Source: Chryseobacterium formosense
GTDB taxonomy: Bacteria > Bacteroidota > Bacteroidia > Flavobacteriales > Weeksellaceae
Reading direction: 5' to 3'
NCBI RefSeq assembly: GCF_900116415.1
Contig: NZ_FPAP01000003.1
Span: 496,001-560,000, forward strand
Length of the DNA: 64,000 bases
The notes under the pieces are model-generated. The model saw only the letters and a list, made by a program, of their open reading frames with translations. It was not told the origin of the DNA and searched no databases. Each line of letters opens with the position of its first letter. The stretch's first letter is position 1. Below, in pieces: positions 50,401 through 60,407 of the stretch. The position numbers and the translations under genes are program-made.

Positions 50401-52326
50401 CTATTCTTTTACAAATTTAAAATTCGAATTGGCAACTGTAATAAGATAAACTCCTTTTTCTAAAAGAGAAATATCAATCTTCTTATCTGTTTTTCCTTTT
50501 TTCACCAATCTTCCATCAGCTGTAAAAATCTGGTACTCCGTTTCTTTTTTCAATCCTGAAACAAATAACTCATTTTTTGCGGGATTTGGATAAATGCTAA
50601 ATTTTTCAGTAATAAAATCAACTGTGCTCAAAGTATTATCCTGCGTAACCGTCGAATTTCTCTCCAAAATCTGGTATTCATAATTGAACTGAACGCTTGA
50701 AATCGGAAAACTCACTGTTTCTGTAAAGTATTGATTGTTTGAAGTATTATTTAAAGCAAAAAAAGCAGTCTGACCTCCTGTTCCGGTTACCTTGATAGGC
50801 AATGGCATCTCGAAAAAGCCAACAGAAGAATGACTTTGTGTTTGTGAAGCCTTGAACGTTACCTGATTTCCCACTTGTTTCCAACGAATATCATAGCTTG
50901 GATGACCTTGTCCGTAAATCCAGTCATTAAAGAATTCGGTGAAATCTTTTCCTGTTGAAGCTAAAAAAGAAGCATTTAAATCTGAAGTTTTTGCATAACC
51001 ATATGCTAAATTCGGTCTTGCATGATAATCTTTCAGTGCCTGATAAAATACGGTATCACCTAAGATCCATTTCATCATTCTTACAACGTATCCTCCTTTA
51101 GAATAGGTTAATCTGCCATTAAAAATAGAACCAATATTACCTAAACTGCTGTCAGGAACATAAACACTACCTCCTCCTGCTACACTTGTGATATAATTTT
51201 TTTCACCTAAAAGATAGTTTAGAAAATCGGCATTGCTCATGATGAGTTTTTCATAAGCTACATGCTCACCAAATGTTGCAAAACCCTCATTCAGCCAAAT
51301 ATCATTCCATGCACCGCAAGTAACTTTATCGCCAAACCATTGATGCGCCAATTCATGAGCGATTAATTGCTTACTCCATGATCCCATCGAAGACATGGTT
51401 TGGTGCTCCATTCCACCTCCGGCCTGAAATTCCATGTGACCGTATTTTTCATTTCTGAAGGGATAAGGTCCAAAATAATTTTCGAAAGTATCCATAACGG
51501 TTTTCGTCCAGTTAATATTTGCCATACTTCCTGCATCAGCATTAGTAGAAGGGAAAATATAATTGACGAATGGAAAAGGCGGCGTTCCCATCGTATCATT
51601 CAGTTTAACAAAATTGGTAACTGAAATTGCTACGAGATAAGCAGTTACAGGATATTGTGTTCTCCAGAATGTTCTTTTTTGCCCGTTTCCTAAATTGGTT
51701 TCAGACATTAATTTTCCGTTTGCCGCAACACTGTATTGACTTGGAGTGGTTATTTTAATATCAAATTTTTCAATCTTGTCATTTAAACTTTGCTTTGTCG
51801 GAAACCAGTCTTGCGCTCCGTAAGGCTCATTTAAAGTAGATAAGACAGCAGTACCTCCTTGTGTACCATTAAAAAAAGCATTATTTGCAGTTGAAGGAGC
51901 ACCATTATACTGAATGGTAAGTGAATCGAGAACATTTGCAGCTAAGGCAGTTGTAAAATTAATTTTCAATTCTTTCGTAGAAAGCTGCTGAAAAGTAAGG
52001 TTCTGACCATGATAACTCACCTGAGAAACATTCATGTTATTATTTAAATCAAAATAAATATTGCTCATTACCTGGTTCGGCTTGAAATGAGAAGTCACAG
52101 AACCCGAGATATTATAAACCGCAGGATCAATGGAAACATCCATTCGCTGATACTGTAAATCGTAATTTAAAGTATTCGGATTAATATTTCCTGCAGTCAT
52201 TTTTGCTGCGTAAGATTTCATTTCTTTTTTAATTAAACCCTTCTTTTCAATGTTTTCATGTGAGTTTTGAGCTGATAATGCATGAACAGCAAAAATACTT
52301 AAACATAGAAGGTAAAATTTTCTCAT
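50401..52326 (-). CDS. M1-family aminopeptidase with T9SS sorting domain
   Basis: Encodes 641 residues from the ATG at 52326, which opens a signal peptide (MRKFYLLCLSIFAVHALSAQ). The zinc motif HELAHQWFGDKVT followed by NEGFATFGE is the HExxH-18-E gluzincin site, and GGMEHQTMSS corresponds to the M1 exopeptidase GAMEN motif, changed to GGMEH. A T9SS type A domain (FSIYPNPAKNELFV ... NFKFVKE) ends the protein. The enzyme would remove N-terminal residues from peptides at the surface or outside the cell. The GAMEN change may alter amino-terminus recognition. Confidence 0.93.
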   Translation of the reverse strand: MRKFYLLCLSIFAVHALSAQNSHENIEKKGLIKKEMKSYAAKMTAGNINPNTLNYDLQYQRMDVSIDPAVYNISGSVTSHFKPNQVMSNIYFDLNNNMNVSQVSYHGQNLTFQQLSTKELKINFTTALAANVLDSLTIQYNGAPSTANNAFFNGTQGGTAVLSTLNEPYGAQDWFPTKQSLNDKIEKFDIKITTPSQYSVAANGKLMSETNLGNGQKRTFWRTQYPVTAYLVAISVTNFVKLNDTMGTPPFPFVNYIFPSTNADAGSMANINWTKTVMDTFENYFGPYPFRNEKYGHMEFQAGGGMEHQTMSSMGSWSKQLIAHELAHQWFGDKVTCGAWNDIWLNEGFATFGEHVAYEKLIMSNADFLNYLLGEKNYITSVAGGGSVYVPDSSLGNIGSIFNGRLTYSKGGYVVRMMKWILGDTVFYQALKDYHARPNLAYGYAKTSDLNASFLASTGKDFTEFFNDWIYGQGHPSYDIRWKQVGNQVTFKASQTQSHSSVGFFEMPLPIKVTGTGGQTAFFALNNTSNNQYFTETVSFPISSVQFNYEYQILERNSTVTQDNTLSTVDFITEKFSIYPNPAKNELFVSGLKKETEYQIFTADGRLVKKGKTDKKIDISLLEKGVYLITVANSNFKFVKE

Positions 52327-52355
52327 AGTCAGATAATTAGGCAATAAAGATAAAA

Positions 52356-52386
52356 AAAACCTTTCAATCAGAGATTAAAAGGTTTT
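52356..52386 (-). terminator. Terminator of dacB
   Basis: AAAACCTTTCAATC (52356-52369) pairs, with one mismatch, with GATTAAAAGGTTTT (52373-52386). The minus strand continues with a T run. Confidence 0.8.
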
Positions 52387-52404
52387 ATATGAAATTAATT
52401 TTAT

Positions 52405-53874
52405 TTATAAATCCAAAGCCGGTTTCAGTATTTGTTCCATTTTACTTTTCACCTGACCAACTGAGCCTGCATAATTATTAACCATTAATGAAAAACAAAG
52501 TGTTCTTCCTGAATTGGTTTTTAAATATCCTGCCAAAGTTTTTACTTTATTTAAAGTTCCTGTTTTTGCAAAAACCTGCCCGTTTCCTTCTGTTACAAAC
52601 ATACTTTTCAACGTTCCCGATTGTCCGCCAATTGGCAAAGAATTAAAATAGGTTTTGTAATATTTCTCATTCATCAGAGAAGTTAAAAATTTCACCTGAG
52701 AAATTGGCGTTACATGATTGCTTCTTGACAAGCCGCTTCCATCCATATAATTTAAACCTTCAAGGTCAAATTCAATATCTTTAAGGTGATTATTAACAAC
52801 GATTCTACCTGATTCTGAAGTCTGGTCACCCATTTTGAAATAACCCACAGTTTTTAATAAAGCTTCCGCTAACGAATTATCACTTCTTTGATTTGTGTAA
52901 TAAATAATATCACCTAAAGTCGGAGATTTATAGGCAGAAATCATTTTTCTCACTTCCGGGGAAGCATCAGTCGTTTTAGGTGTTACTTTTCCTGTAACTG
53001 CTACTCCACTTTTTATTAAGCTTGCTTTAAATGAATTTGCTAAAAAAGCCGGAGCATCCGGTAATTTTGTGGTTAAAGTTCCGTCTCCGTCATATTTTTC
53101 AGCATACACCATTTGATTGGCATAAGGAGAAACATAAAAGAATTTTTTGTCTGAAGCAGAATTCATAGATTTTTTTACGATCAGCTTCTCATTTGCCGGG
53201 TTAATTTCACGGGTTGTACCAACTGGTAAGTAGTAATTATTGCTTTCTAACCACACAACATTTTCCGGAAGTCTCGAAATGTTACCTTTGAAAAGCGCTG
53301 TCTGAATAATAATATCACCATTTACCTTTTTGATGCCTTCACGTGCAATACCGCCTGCAAAATCCGAAACAATATCTTTGTAAGACCAAGCTCCTGCTTT
53401 ATTGGTTCCCAAACTCGGGTCACCACTTCCTACGATGTAAAGATTACCGTTTAGAACTCCATTCTCATCAATTTCTCCAGAATATTCCAACTGCGTCATC
53501 CAACGGTAGTTTTCACCCAACATACTCATAGCCGTTTCGGTGGTCAACAATTTCGTTGTAGAAGCAGGAACAAGCGGAGTATTTTCGTTGTACGAAGAAA
53601 TTACTTTCTTTGTTTTTGGGTCATATACTACAAATCCCCAAGTTGCATTTTTCAGCACGGGATCAGCTATCATTGTATTTACACTGATATCTACAAGCTC
53701 TTTGGGCGACAAAATAGCTTTCTCCACATACGCAGCAGGCGAAGGAAGGTTTAAGCTACTTTTCTGATTGTCATAATTCTGAGAGTAAAGAACTGTAGAA
53801 ACGGTCGATTGAGCAAGTAGAAAACCAGCAGTCAAGACCGTAATACCTGAAATATATTTTCTGAAATTTACCAT
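52405..53874 (-). CDS. dacB: D-alanyl-D-alanine carboxypeptidase/endopeptidase (PBP4 type)
   Basis: Encodes 489 residues, the length of class C penicillin-binding proteins. A signal peptide or anchor lies at 1-22. The active-site motifs are SxxK (Ser105-Lys108 in VPASTTKLL), SxN in QRSDNSLAEALL and KTG in FAKTGTLNKV. These enzymes trim or cut peptidoglycan crosslinks in the periplasm. It is preceded on the same strand by priA with a 160-base gap, so it probably has its own promoter. Confidence 0.95.
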   Translation of the reverse strand: MVNFRKYISGITVLTAGFLLAQSTVSTVLYSQNYDNQKSSLNLPSPAAYVEKAILSPKELVDISVNTMIADPVLKNATWGFVVYDPKTKKVISSYNENTPLVPASTTKLLTTETAMSMLGENYRWMTQLEYSGEIDENGVLNGNLYIVGSGDPSLGTNKAGAWSYKDIVSDFAGGIAREGIKKVNGDIIIQTALFKGNISRLPENVVWLESNNYYLPVGTTREINPANEKLIVKKSMNSASDKKFFYVSPYANQMVYAEKYDGDGTLTTKLPDAPAFLANSFKASLIKSGVAVTGKVTPKTTDASPEVRKMISAYKSPTLGDIIYYTNQRSDNSLAEALLKTVGYFKMGDQTSESGRIVVNNHLKDIEFDLEGLNYMDGSGLSRSNHVTPISQVKFLTSLMNEKYYKTYFNSLPIGGQSGTLKSMFVTEGNGQVFAKTGTLNKVKTLAGYLKTNSGRTLCFSLMVNNYAGSVGQVKSKMEQILKPALDL

Positions 53875-54033
53875 CTAATTTTTCTTTTTGTCATATTTTG
53901 GATGGGTTAAAAAACGATTGGTTAAATCATTAGTTAAAATCCAAACATATAATCAACGTCCAAATGTAGAAATTATTGTTGTATGGCAGTTCAGTAGACT
54001 ATTATAAAACACCATAAAGTTTGTTAAAGTTTG

Positions 54034-56481
54034 TTAAAAATCCACAAAAACATCTTTTTTAATACTTTGATAGGCAGTGATTTCGTCAAATTCTTTCAAA
54101 CTTAGTAAAACTAAACTTTTAAACTTCTCATAATTTTTTCCGCGTGGAAGTTTAAGCAAAATCTGAAACTGGTAGAGGTTATTCAATCTTGCAATCTGCG
54201 CTCTTTCAGGACCTAAAATACAATCTTCAGGAAGATATTTTCTTAAAATCGAACCTAAAAACTGAGAAGCACGATTCACTTTTTCGTCTTTTCTGTGTTT
54301 CAGCTCAATCATAATTAATTTTGTGAAAGGCGGATAAAGAAATTTCTGGCGTTCTGTAAGAAAATATTTATAAATCTTAGAAATATTATTCATTTTAATC
54401 AACTGAAAAACAGAATGATCCGGATTGAAGGTCTGAATTAAAATTCTTCCCTGCCCCGAGACTCTTCCTGCTCTTCCGGAAACCTGAGTAATCAGTTGAT
54501 ATGCTCTTTCTTCTGCTCTGAAATCCTGCACATAAAGCATAGAATCCGCTTTTGGAATGGCAACCAGTTCGATATGATCAAAATCCAGACCTTTTGAAAT
54601 CATCTGCGTTCCGACAACAATATCGGTTTCTCCTTCTTCAATTTTCTCGTATAATTTTTCGTAGGCAAACTTTTTCCGCATCGAATCGACATCCATTCTA
54701 TCAACTTCACTGTCTGGAAAAATCTTGGAAATTTCTTCGTGAATCTGTTCTACCCCTACTCCTCTCTCATTTAAATTTTCAGAATAACATTTCGGACAGG
54801 CTTTTGGTTTTGAGGCTCTTTGTCCGCAATAATGGCATTTCATTTCGTTTGCGGCCTTGTGATACGTCATTACAACATCACAATTTGAGCAGTAATTTAC
54901 ATAACCGCAAGATTCACATTCCAAAACACTAGCGTAGCCACGACGGTTGTGAAGAATCATCGTCTGATTTTTTTCTTCTAAAGTTTTTTTGATCTCATCA
55001 ATTAATTTCAAAGAAAAATTTCCGGAAACTTTTTTCGAATCCTGTGCTTCTTTAAAATTTATCAACTCAAATTCAGGAAGCTTTACATTTCCGAATCTTT
55101 CATTCAGAAAAATATATTTCATCTTCTCTTTTCGTGCTAAATAATAGCTTTCCACAGAAGGCGTTGCAGAACCTAAAATCACATTCGCTCCATAAAAATT
55201 CGCCAAAACTAAAGCAGAATCTTTTGCATTAAAAAACGGAGAAACTTCTCTTGGTTTATAACCAGAATCGTGTTCTTCATCCACAACAATTAATCCTAAA
55301 TTCTGATAGGGTAAAAACAAAGAGTTTCTTGTCGCAATAAGGATTCTGATGTCGTTATTTTTAATTCTTCTCCAGATTTCAACCTTTTCAAAATCGGTGA
55401 GTTTCTGATGATAAAAACCAAGTTGTCTTCCGTATTTTTTCTCTAATCTTTGGGTAATTTGTTTCGTTAAAGAAATTTCAGGAAGCAAAAACAGAACATT
55501 CTTTCCTTCAGCAATACATTCTTCGATTTTCTCTAAATAAATATGAGTCTTTCCCGAAGAAGTTACGCCGTGAAGCAAAACATTTCGACCTTCTTCAAAG
55601 GCTTCATCTACTTCAATTTTTGCAGATTTTTGAACTTCAGTAAGCTCTTCAACTTCTTCAATTTCACCTTCATAACTTTCGATTCGGTCTTTCTGCATAT
55701 AATATTCTTCAACAAGATCTTTATCTGCTAAAGATTTAAAATGTGAACTCGCAAAATAACCGTCTTCAAATAATTCTGATTTTTTAATAGGCAAATCAGG
55801 GTTTTCGGTCTGTTTTTCCAAAATATGAAGGAAAAGATCTTTCTGTTTCTGGGCTCTTTTTAAGCTTAAAAGAATCTCGGTAAGATTGTTATTTTTTAAA
55901 ACCTCATCGTTGATTTTCACATAAGCAACTTCTTTTGCTTTGTATTTTTCAGCGATTTTCTCGTCAATTTCAATGTATTGTAAATCAATAAGTGAATTGA
56001 TGGTTTTAATAATATCTTTTTTCGGGATAAACGCTTCAATATCCGTTAAATTAATCAGCTGTCGAACTTCCAATGCCTGAATCAGGTACATTTCGTTGAC
56101 ATCCAAATTTTCAAACTCAACGGTCACATTAGGTTTTAATTTAAGATACGTTTCACTTTCCAGTTTTAATGATGAAGGAAAAGCAAACCTGTAAATTTCG
56201 CCAAGATTGCACAGATAATAATCTGAAAGCCATTTCCAGAATTTAATCTGTTGTGGTGGCAAAATCGGCTGTTCATCCAAAATACTAATGACTTCCTTGG
56301 GAACAAACTGAGTCGGTTCTTCATCATGAAACTCAAAAACAATTCCGGTGTAGATTTTCTTCCCGCCGAACTGCACTAAAACTCTCATTCCGGGTTGAAT
56401 TACAGAAAATAATTCTTCAGGAACTTTATAGGTGAAAGTTCCTTTCAGGTTGAGCGGTAAAATAATTTGAGCGTATTGCAA
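54034..56481 (-). CDS. priA: Primosomal protein N' (replication restart helicase)
   Basis: Encodes 815 residues of PriA, which reloads the replisome at stalled forks. The N-terminal 3' DNA-binding domain is followed by the helicase core: Walker A LLHGVTSSGKTHIY, DEEH motif II in IVVDEEHDSGYK, and motif VI QVSGRAGR. Between them is the zinc-binding region with four CxxC pairs (CESCGYVNYCSNC, CHYCG, CPKC). Length and motifs are normal. Confidence 0.97.
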   Translation of the reverse strand: MQYAQIILPLNLKGTFTYKVPEELFSVIQPGMRVLVQFGGKKIYTGIVFEFHDEEPTQFVPKEVISILDEQPILPPQQIKFWKWLSDYYLCNLGEIYRFAFPSSLKLESETYLKLKPNVTVEFENLDVNEMYLIQALEVRQLINLTDIEAFIPKKDIIKTINSLIDLQYIEIDEKIAEKYKAKEVAYVKINDEVLKNNNLTEILLSLKRAQKQKDLFLHILEKQTENPDLPIKKSELFEDGYFASSHFKSLADKDLVEEYYMQKDRIESYEGEIEEVEELTEVQKSAKIEVDEAFEEGRNVLLHGVTSSGKTHIYLEKIEECIAEGKNVLFLLPEISLTKQITQRLEKKYGRQLGFYHQKLTDFEKVEIWRRIKNNDIRILIATRNSLFLPYQNLGLIVVDEEHDSGYKPREVSPFFNAKDSALVLANFYGANVILGSATPSVESYYLARKEKMKYIFLNERFGNVKLPEFELINFKEAQDSKKVSGNFSLKLIDEIKKTLEEKNQTMILHNRRGYASVLECESCGYVNYCSNCDVVMTYHKAANEMKCHYCGQRASKPKACPKCYSENLNERGVGVEQIHEEISKIFPDSEVDRMDVDSMRKKFAYEKLYEKIEEGETDIVVGTQMISKGLDFDHIELVAIPKADSMLYVQDFRAEERAYQLITQVSGRAGRVSGQGRILIQTFNPDHSVFQLIKMNNISKIYKYFLTERQKFLYPPFTKLIMIELKHRKDEKVNRASQFLGSILRKYLPEDCILGPERAQIARLNNLYQFQILLKLPRGKNYEKFKSLVLLSLKEFDEITAYQSIKKDVFVDF

Positions 56482-56542
56482 GGGAATAATTAAAGTGTAA
56501 AATTAGATTTTTCTTTTTAAAAACAAAAGTTTTCCTTGGTTG

Positions 56543-56575
56543 AAACCCAACAGGCTTTAAAAACCTGTTAGGTTT
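56543..56575. repeat. Hairpin in the priA-lptB divergent gap
   Basis: AAACCCAACAGG (56543-56554) pairs with CCTGTTAGGTTT (56564-56575) with one mismatch and a nine-base loop. It lies between divergent genes, so it is more likely a dispersed hairpin element than a terminator. Confidence 0.65.
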
Positions 56576-56632
56576 AGTTTTTGCAGCAACAATTAACAAT
56601 ATTGAAACTACATTCAGAATTCAAAAAAACTT

Positions 56633-56640
56633 TATCTTTG
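56633..56640 (+). promoter_or_regulatory. lptB -7 element next to the start codon
   Basis: TATCTTTG ends 5 bases before the lptB ATG at 56646. A transcript from it would have almost no leader. No -33 TTG is visible at the usual spacing. Confidence 0.5.
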
Positions 56641-56645
56641 CGACT

Positions 56646-57707
56646 ATGATTTTACGAGGAGAAAACTTAATCAAAGAATACGGTCCCAAAAAAGTTGTAA
56701 AAGGCGTTTCTGTACAGGTTCAGCAGGGAGAAATTGTAGGTTTGCTTGGCCCGAATGGTGCCGGAAAAACCACTTCATTTTATATGATCGTAGGTTTGGT
56801 GAAGCCTACTTCAGGAAGAATTTTCCTCGACAAACAAGAGATTACCAATGATGCAATGTATCGCCGTGCCCAAAAAGGTATCGGTTATCTTGCTCAGGAA
56901 GCTTCGGTTTTCAGGAAACTTTCAGTTGAAGATAACATTCTTGGGGTTTTACAATTGACTAAACTTTCAAAAAGAGAGCAGCAGATCAAATGTGACGAGC
57001 TGATTGAAGAATTTTCTCTTCAACACGTTCGTAAAAACAGAGGAGATCTTCTTTCCGGAGGGGAAAGACGTAGAACAGAGATTGCAAGATGTTTGGCAAC
57101 AGATCCGAGCTTCATTCTTCTGGATGAACCATTTGCAGGAGTTGACCCGATTGCCGTGGAAGATATTCAAAAAATCGTAAGAAGTTTGACCGATAAAAAT
57201 ATCGGAATTCTGATTACCGATCACAACGTACAGCAGACTTTGGCAATTACCAACAAAACATACATCATGTTTGAAGGAAAGATTCTGAAAGAAGGTCTTC
57301 CCGAAGATTTGGCAAATGATCCGCAGGTAAGAGAAGCATATTTGGGTGAAAACTTCGTTTATCAGAGTATTTTCGACAAACCAAGCAAGAAAAGCTATGC
57401 TTACAATATCTGGGCTGGAAATTTTGATTCTAAATCACAGCTTCAGAGTTTTGTTGATGAAAATCTTAGTCAGTTTGATGATTTGAGATTGATGTACGGA
57501 TTTGAAGATATTAGTTTTGCTTCATTAGGAAATTCAGAAATTCAGCATATTTTCAATGATGTTGTTGATAAAAATGCCAATAATTCTTTTGTTTTCCAGA
57601 AAAAAGAAATCAATTCAAATTATTCATTGGAACAGGCAAAGGCAGAGTCTAAAAAGGCCAGCAATCCTGAATTGCATTACCTGACGACGTATGTTTTTGA
57701 GGGATAG
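56646..57707 (+). CDS. lptB: LptB lipopolysaccharide-export ATPase with Imm22-like extension
   Basis: Encodes 353 residues. Residues 1-240 are a typical LptB: Walker A LLGPNGAGKTTSF (34-45), signature DLLSGGERRRTEIARCL (134-150), Walker B FILLDEPFAGVDPIA and the switch histidine in ILITDHNVQQTL. LptB drives LPS transport with LptFG. Residues 250-353 form an extra domain, starting YAYNIWAGNFDSKSQLQSFVDE, that recalls the Immunity protein 22 fold (tryptophan-centred 'IW.G.f.s...l..f') found in polymorphic toxin loci. The frame is continuous with no sign of error. Bacterial LptB is usually near 240 residues, so the fusion is unusual; the domain assignment is tentative. Confidence 0.9.
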   Translation: MILRGENLIKEYGPKKVVKGVSVQVQQGEIVGLLGPNGAGKTTSFYMIVGLVKPTSGRIFLDKQEITNDAMYRRAQKGIGYLAQEASVFRKLSVEDNILGVLQLTKLSKREQQIKCDELIEEFSLQHVRKNRGDLLSGGERRRTEIARCLATDPSFILLDEPFAGVDPIAVEDIQKIVRSLTDKNIGILITDHNVQQTLAITNKTYIMFEGKILKEGLPEDLANDPQVREAYLGENFVYQSIFDKPSKKSYAYNIWAGNFDSKSQLQSFVDENLSQFDDLRLMYGFEDISFASLGNSEIQHIFNDVVDKNANNSFVFQKKEINSNYSLEQAKAESKKASNPELHYLTTYVFEG

Positions 57708-57725
57708 ATTTTAATTTTACTAAAG

Positions 57726-58322
57726 ATGTTTTTTAAGAATTTATTCAAAGATAATAAGTCAAATGCTTATTATAAAACAGATCGGCTATCGAAAATTGAA
57801 TATTTTGAAAAATATCAGCTTAAAGAATTATTCAATCTATTACATCAAGCCGAAGAACTACTTGAAGAAGTTTGCTCAGAAAATTCACATACTGATTTTA
57901 TAAATTTCAAAAAACTTTTTGTAGAAGAAATTTATGAATTGGAAGGAGATAATATAGCTGATTTTACAAATATTTGGAATTGGTTTCAAACTAACAAAGA
58001 ATGGAATCAGTTTACAGGATTGACCGGTAAAGAACTCGGTCATAAAATTCTAAACATTACAACCAACTGGAAAATTGATGATGACTTCATTTCAGGATTT
58101 AAAGTCTTTTTAGATAACGAATACGGAGTGATTCTCGATAAGGAGAGAAATAATAATTTTGGAATCATCAGATGGGATACTTTAAAAGAAGTTGATGAAG
58201 AAGATTGGATTGGGATGTTTTGGAATTTTAAACAGATGGGCGGAAAAGTTATTAGTCAAAATCATCAATTTAAATATATAAATGATAATGGGAACTTAAA
58301 AGATGAATTTAAAAGCAAATAA
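57726..58322 (+). CDS. Protein of unknown function downstream of lptB
   Basis: Encodes 198 residues, acidic and rich in aromatic residues, with no signal peptide or membrane segment. It contains WNWFQTNKEWNQFTGLTGKELG (about 90-111) and WIGMFWNFKQMGGKVI near the end. It begins 18 bases after lptB and has its own terminator afterwards. The composition is similar to many small cytoplasmic immunity proteins, but no family is recognised. Confidence 0.75.
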   Translation: MFFKNLFKDNKSNAYYKTDRLSKIEYFEKYQLKELFNLLHQAEELLEEVCSENSHTDFINFKKLFVEEIYELEGDNIADFTNIWNWFQTNKEWNQFTGLTGKELGHKILNITTNWKIDDDFISGFKVFLDNEYGVILDKERNNNFGIIRWDTLKEVDEEDWIGMFWNFKQMGGKVISQNHQFKYINDNGNLKDEFKSK

Positions 58323-58343
58323 CCTCTTGTACTAAAAAATAAT

Positions 58344-58380
58344 AAAACGTACCTTTTCTCTCAGAATGGTACGTTTTTCA
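58344..58380 (+). terminator. Rho-independent terminator
   Basis: AAAACGTACC (58344-58353) pairs with GGTACGTTTT (58368-58377), T run after. It separates the unknown gene from the ABC exporter gene. Confidence 0.85.
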
Positions 58381-58393
58381 TTAAAACCAAATC

Positions 58394-60199
58394 ATGGCAA
58401 AACCTTTTAACAGAACAGTGACTTTATTCGGGATCTACAGACAGCTGGTTCCGTTTATAAAACCTTACCGACCGATGATTTACGGAACTTTGTTTCTTAC
58501 TTTTCTCGGCGCTTTGGCAGCTCAGGTAAACCCTTTAGTTTTAAAATATACGGTGGATGAAGTTACAAAACTGACGCATTTACCCAATCCAATGAGTGAA
58601 GGAATTCACATTTTAATTATTATTTCGATTATTTTATTGGGAAAAGAATTGTTGAATATTTTCATCAATTTCGGGCAGAAATTTTATGGTGAGAAAATCA
58701 GGATTAATGTAAGTTCGGTTTTAGCACAGTCTGCCATTGATAAAATTCTTACATATAGAGTCGCTTATTTTAATGACGAAAACCACGAATCAGGGAAGCT
58801 TCAAATTAGGATCGACAGAGGAATTGAAAGTTTAACGAGATTGGTTCAGAACTTTTTCATTGATATTTTACCGCTTTTCTCAAATGCGATAATTGCTTTG
58901 ATTATCATGTACATTCAGAATGTATATGTTGGACTGGTTTCTACGATTATTGTTCCGATTTATTTTTACATCAGTTCGTTACAGGCAAAAAAACTCGGCG
59001 GTGTGAGACGAACGTTGAGAAATCAGCGTGAACAGAAAACTTCAGGACTTTTAAATCTAATCAATTCTATTATGGTGATTAAAAGTTTTGTGCGTGAAAA
59101 GTTTGAAGGTAAAAAGCAGTACGATTTGCAGTTGCAGTTGATGGATAGCCAAATGTTTACCCGAAAAACCAATTTTATTTATGACGGTTTAAAAACATTT
59201 ATCGAGCAGTTTGGGGTTGTTTTAATCATTCTTTTGACGGTTTATCTGGTTTTAGACCAACAAATGACGATTGGAGCCATCATGCTTCACATCATGCTTT
59301 TCAACAATGTTTCTTCGCCCATAAGACAGCTTCATAGAATCTATGACGATATGAATGATGCGATGATTTATGCGGAAGGTTATTTTGATATTTTAAATGC
59401 TGAAAACGAGATTGAACCGAACGGAACCTTTGTAGAAAATGAAATCAAGGGTAATTTTGAACTGAGAAACGTAGATTTCACATATCCAAACGGAACAAAA
59501 GCTTTGAAGAATGTATCGATGACAATAGAAAACGGGAAAACTACGGCTTTAGTAGGATTAAGCGGTGCCGGAAAATCTACCATTATCAATCTTCTTTGTA
59601 AATTTTATCTTCCGGATTCCGGAGAAATTATTTTAGATAAAGTTGATTTAACCAATTACAACAATACTTTTTTAAGAGACGATCTAGGTTTGGTATTACA
59701 GAAAAATCACATTTTCCAGGGAAGTATTGAAGATAATATTCGCTATGGAAATATGAATGCGAGTTTTGAAGAAATTGAAGAAGCGGCCAAAAAAGCCTAT
59801 CTGCACGAACAGATTTTAGACCTTCCGGAAAAATATCAACACGATGCGACTCAACTTTCCGGTGGACAACAACAGAGAATTGCGATTGCAAGATTATTTC
59901 TGAAAAACCCACCCATTATTTTCCTTGACGAACCGACTGCAAGTCTTGATGCGATTGCTACCGAACAGATTAAAAATTCTTTGGATGCAATAAAAGAAGG
60001 CAGAACCGTTGTAATTATTTCGCACTCGCTTTCACAGATTTTAGATTCGGATAAAATTTATGTCATGAAAAAAGGTGAAGTTGTAGAAAGCGGAACTCAC
60101 GATGAATTGGTACAGATGAATGGAACTTACCGAGAAATTTTTGATGCTTCTGCGAGAAGTCTGAATCTGGATAAATTGGTGAATACTTTTAAGAATTAA
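58394..60199 (+). CDS. ABC exporter, fused membrane and ATPase domains
   Basis: Encodes 601 residues of an MsbA/LmrA-type half transporter. Six membrane helices occupy about 25-310, followed by the ATPase with Walker A TALVGLSGAGKSTIINLL (about 390-405), signature QLSGGQQQRIAIARLFL and Walker B PPIIFLDEPTASLDA, with the switch histidine in VVIISHSLSQI. Such transporters export lipids, peptides or drugs as homo- or heterodimers. The gene is alone; no partner is seen, so a homodimer is likely. Being near lptB, a lipid function is possible but unproven. Confidence 0.94.
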   Translation: MAKPFNRTVTLFGIYRQLVPFIKPYRPMIYGTLFLTFLGALAAQVNPLVLKYTVDEVTKLTHLPNPMSEGIHILIIISIILLGKELLNIFINFGQKFYGEKIRINVSSVLAQSAIDKILTYRVAYFNDENHESGKLQIRIDRGIESLTRLVQNFFIDILPLFSNAIIALIIMYIQNVYVGLVSTIIVPIYFYISSLQAKKLGGVRRTLRNQREQKTSGLLNLINSIMVIKSFVREKFEGKKQYDLQLQLMDSQMFTRKTNFIYDGLKTFIEQFGVVLIILLTVYLVLDQQMTIGAIMLHIMLFNNVSSPIRQLHRIYDDMNDAMIYAEGYFDILNAENEIEPNGTFVENEIKGNFELRNVDFTYPNGTKALKNVSMTIENGKTTALVGLSGAGKSTIINLLCKFYLPDSGEIILDKVDLTNYNNTFLRDDLGLVLQKNHIFQGSIEDNIRYGNMNASFEEIEEAAKKAYLHEQILDLPEKYQHDATQLSGGQQQRIAIARLFLKNPPIIFLDEPTASLDAIATEQIKNSLDAIKEGRTVVIISHSLSQILDSDKIYVMKKGEVVESGTHDELVQMNGTYREIFDASARSLNLDKLVNTFKN

Positions 60200-60241
60200 T
60201 ATGTCATTTTTTAAGAATTAACGATTTTTTATGAATGATTC

Positions 60242-60324
60242 TTACCACAAAGTGCACCAAGAATTTCACAATGAACTCAAAGTTTTGTGCTCTTTGTGAA
60301 AAACCTTTATATACCTTGTGGTAA
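60242..60324. repeat. Nested palindrome after the ABC exporter gene
   Basis: Outer arms TTACCACAA (60242-60250) and TTGTGGTAA (60316-60324) are perfect inverted repeats. Inner arms TTTCACAA (60264-60271) and TTGTGAAA (60294-60301) are also perfect. The design matches other gap elements in this window. Confidence 0.7.
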
Positions 60325-60407
60325 ATAAAAGTTTAATATTCATTTGCATTAAAGTAAATTTACATCAACAAATTCTTCACTTCTCACTACAAATTTATCA
60401 CTCAAAA

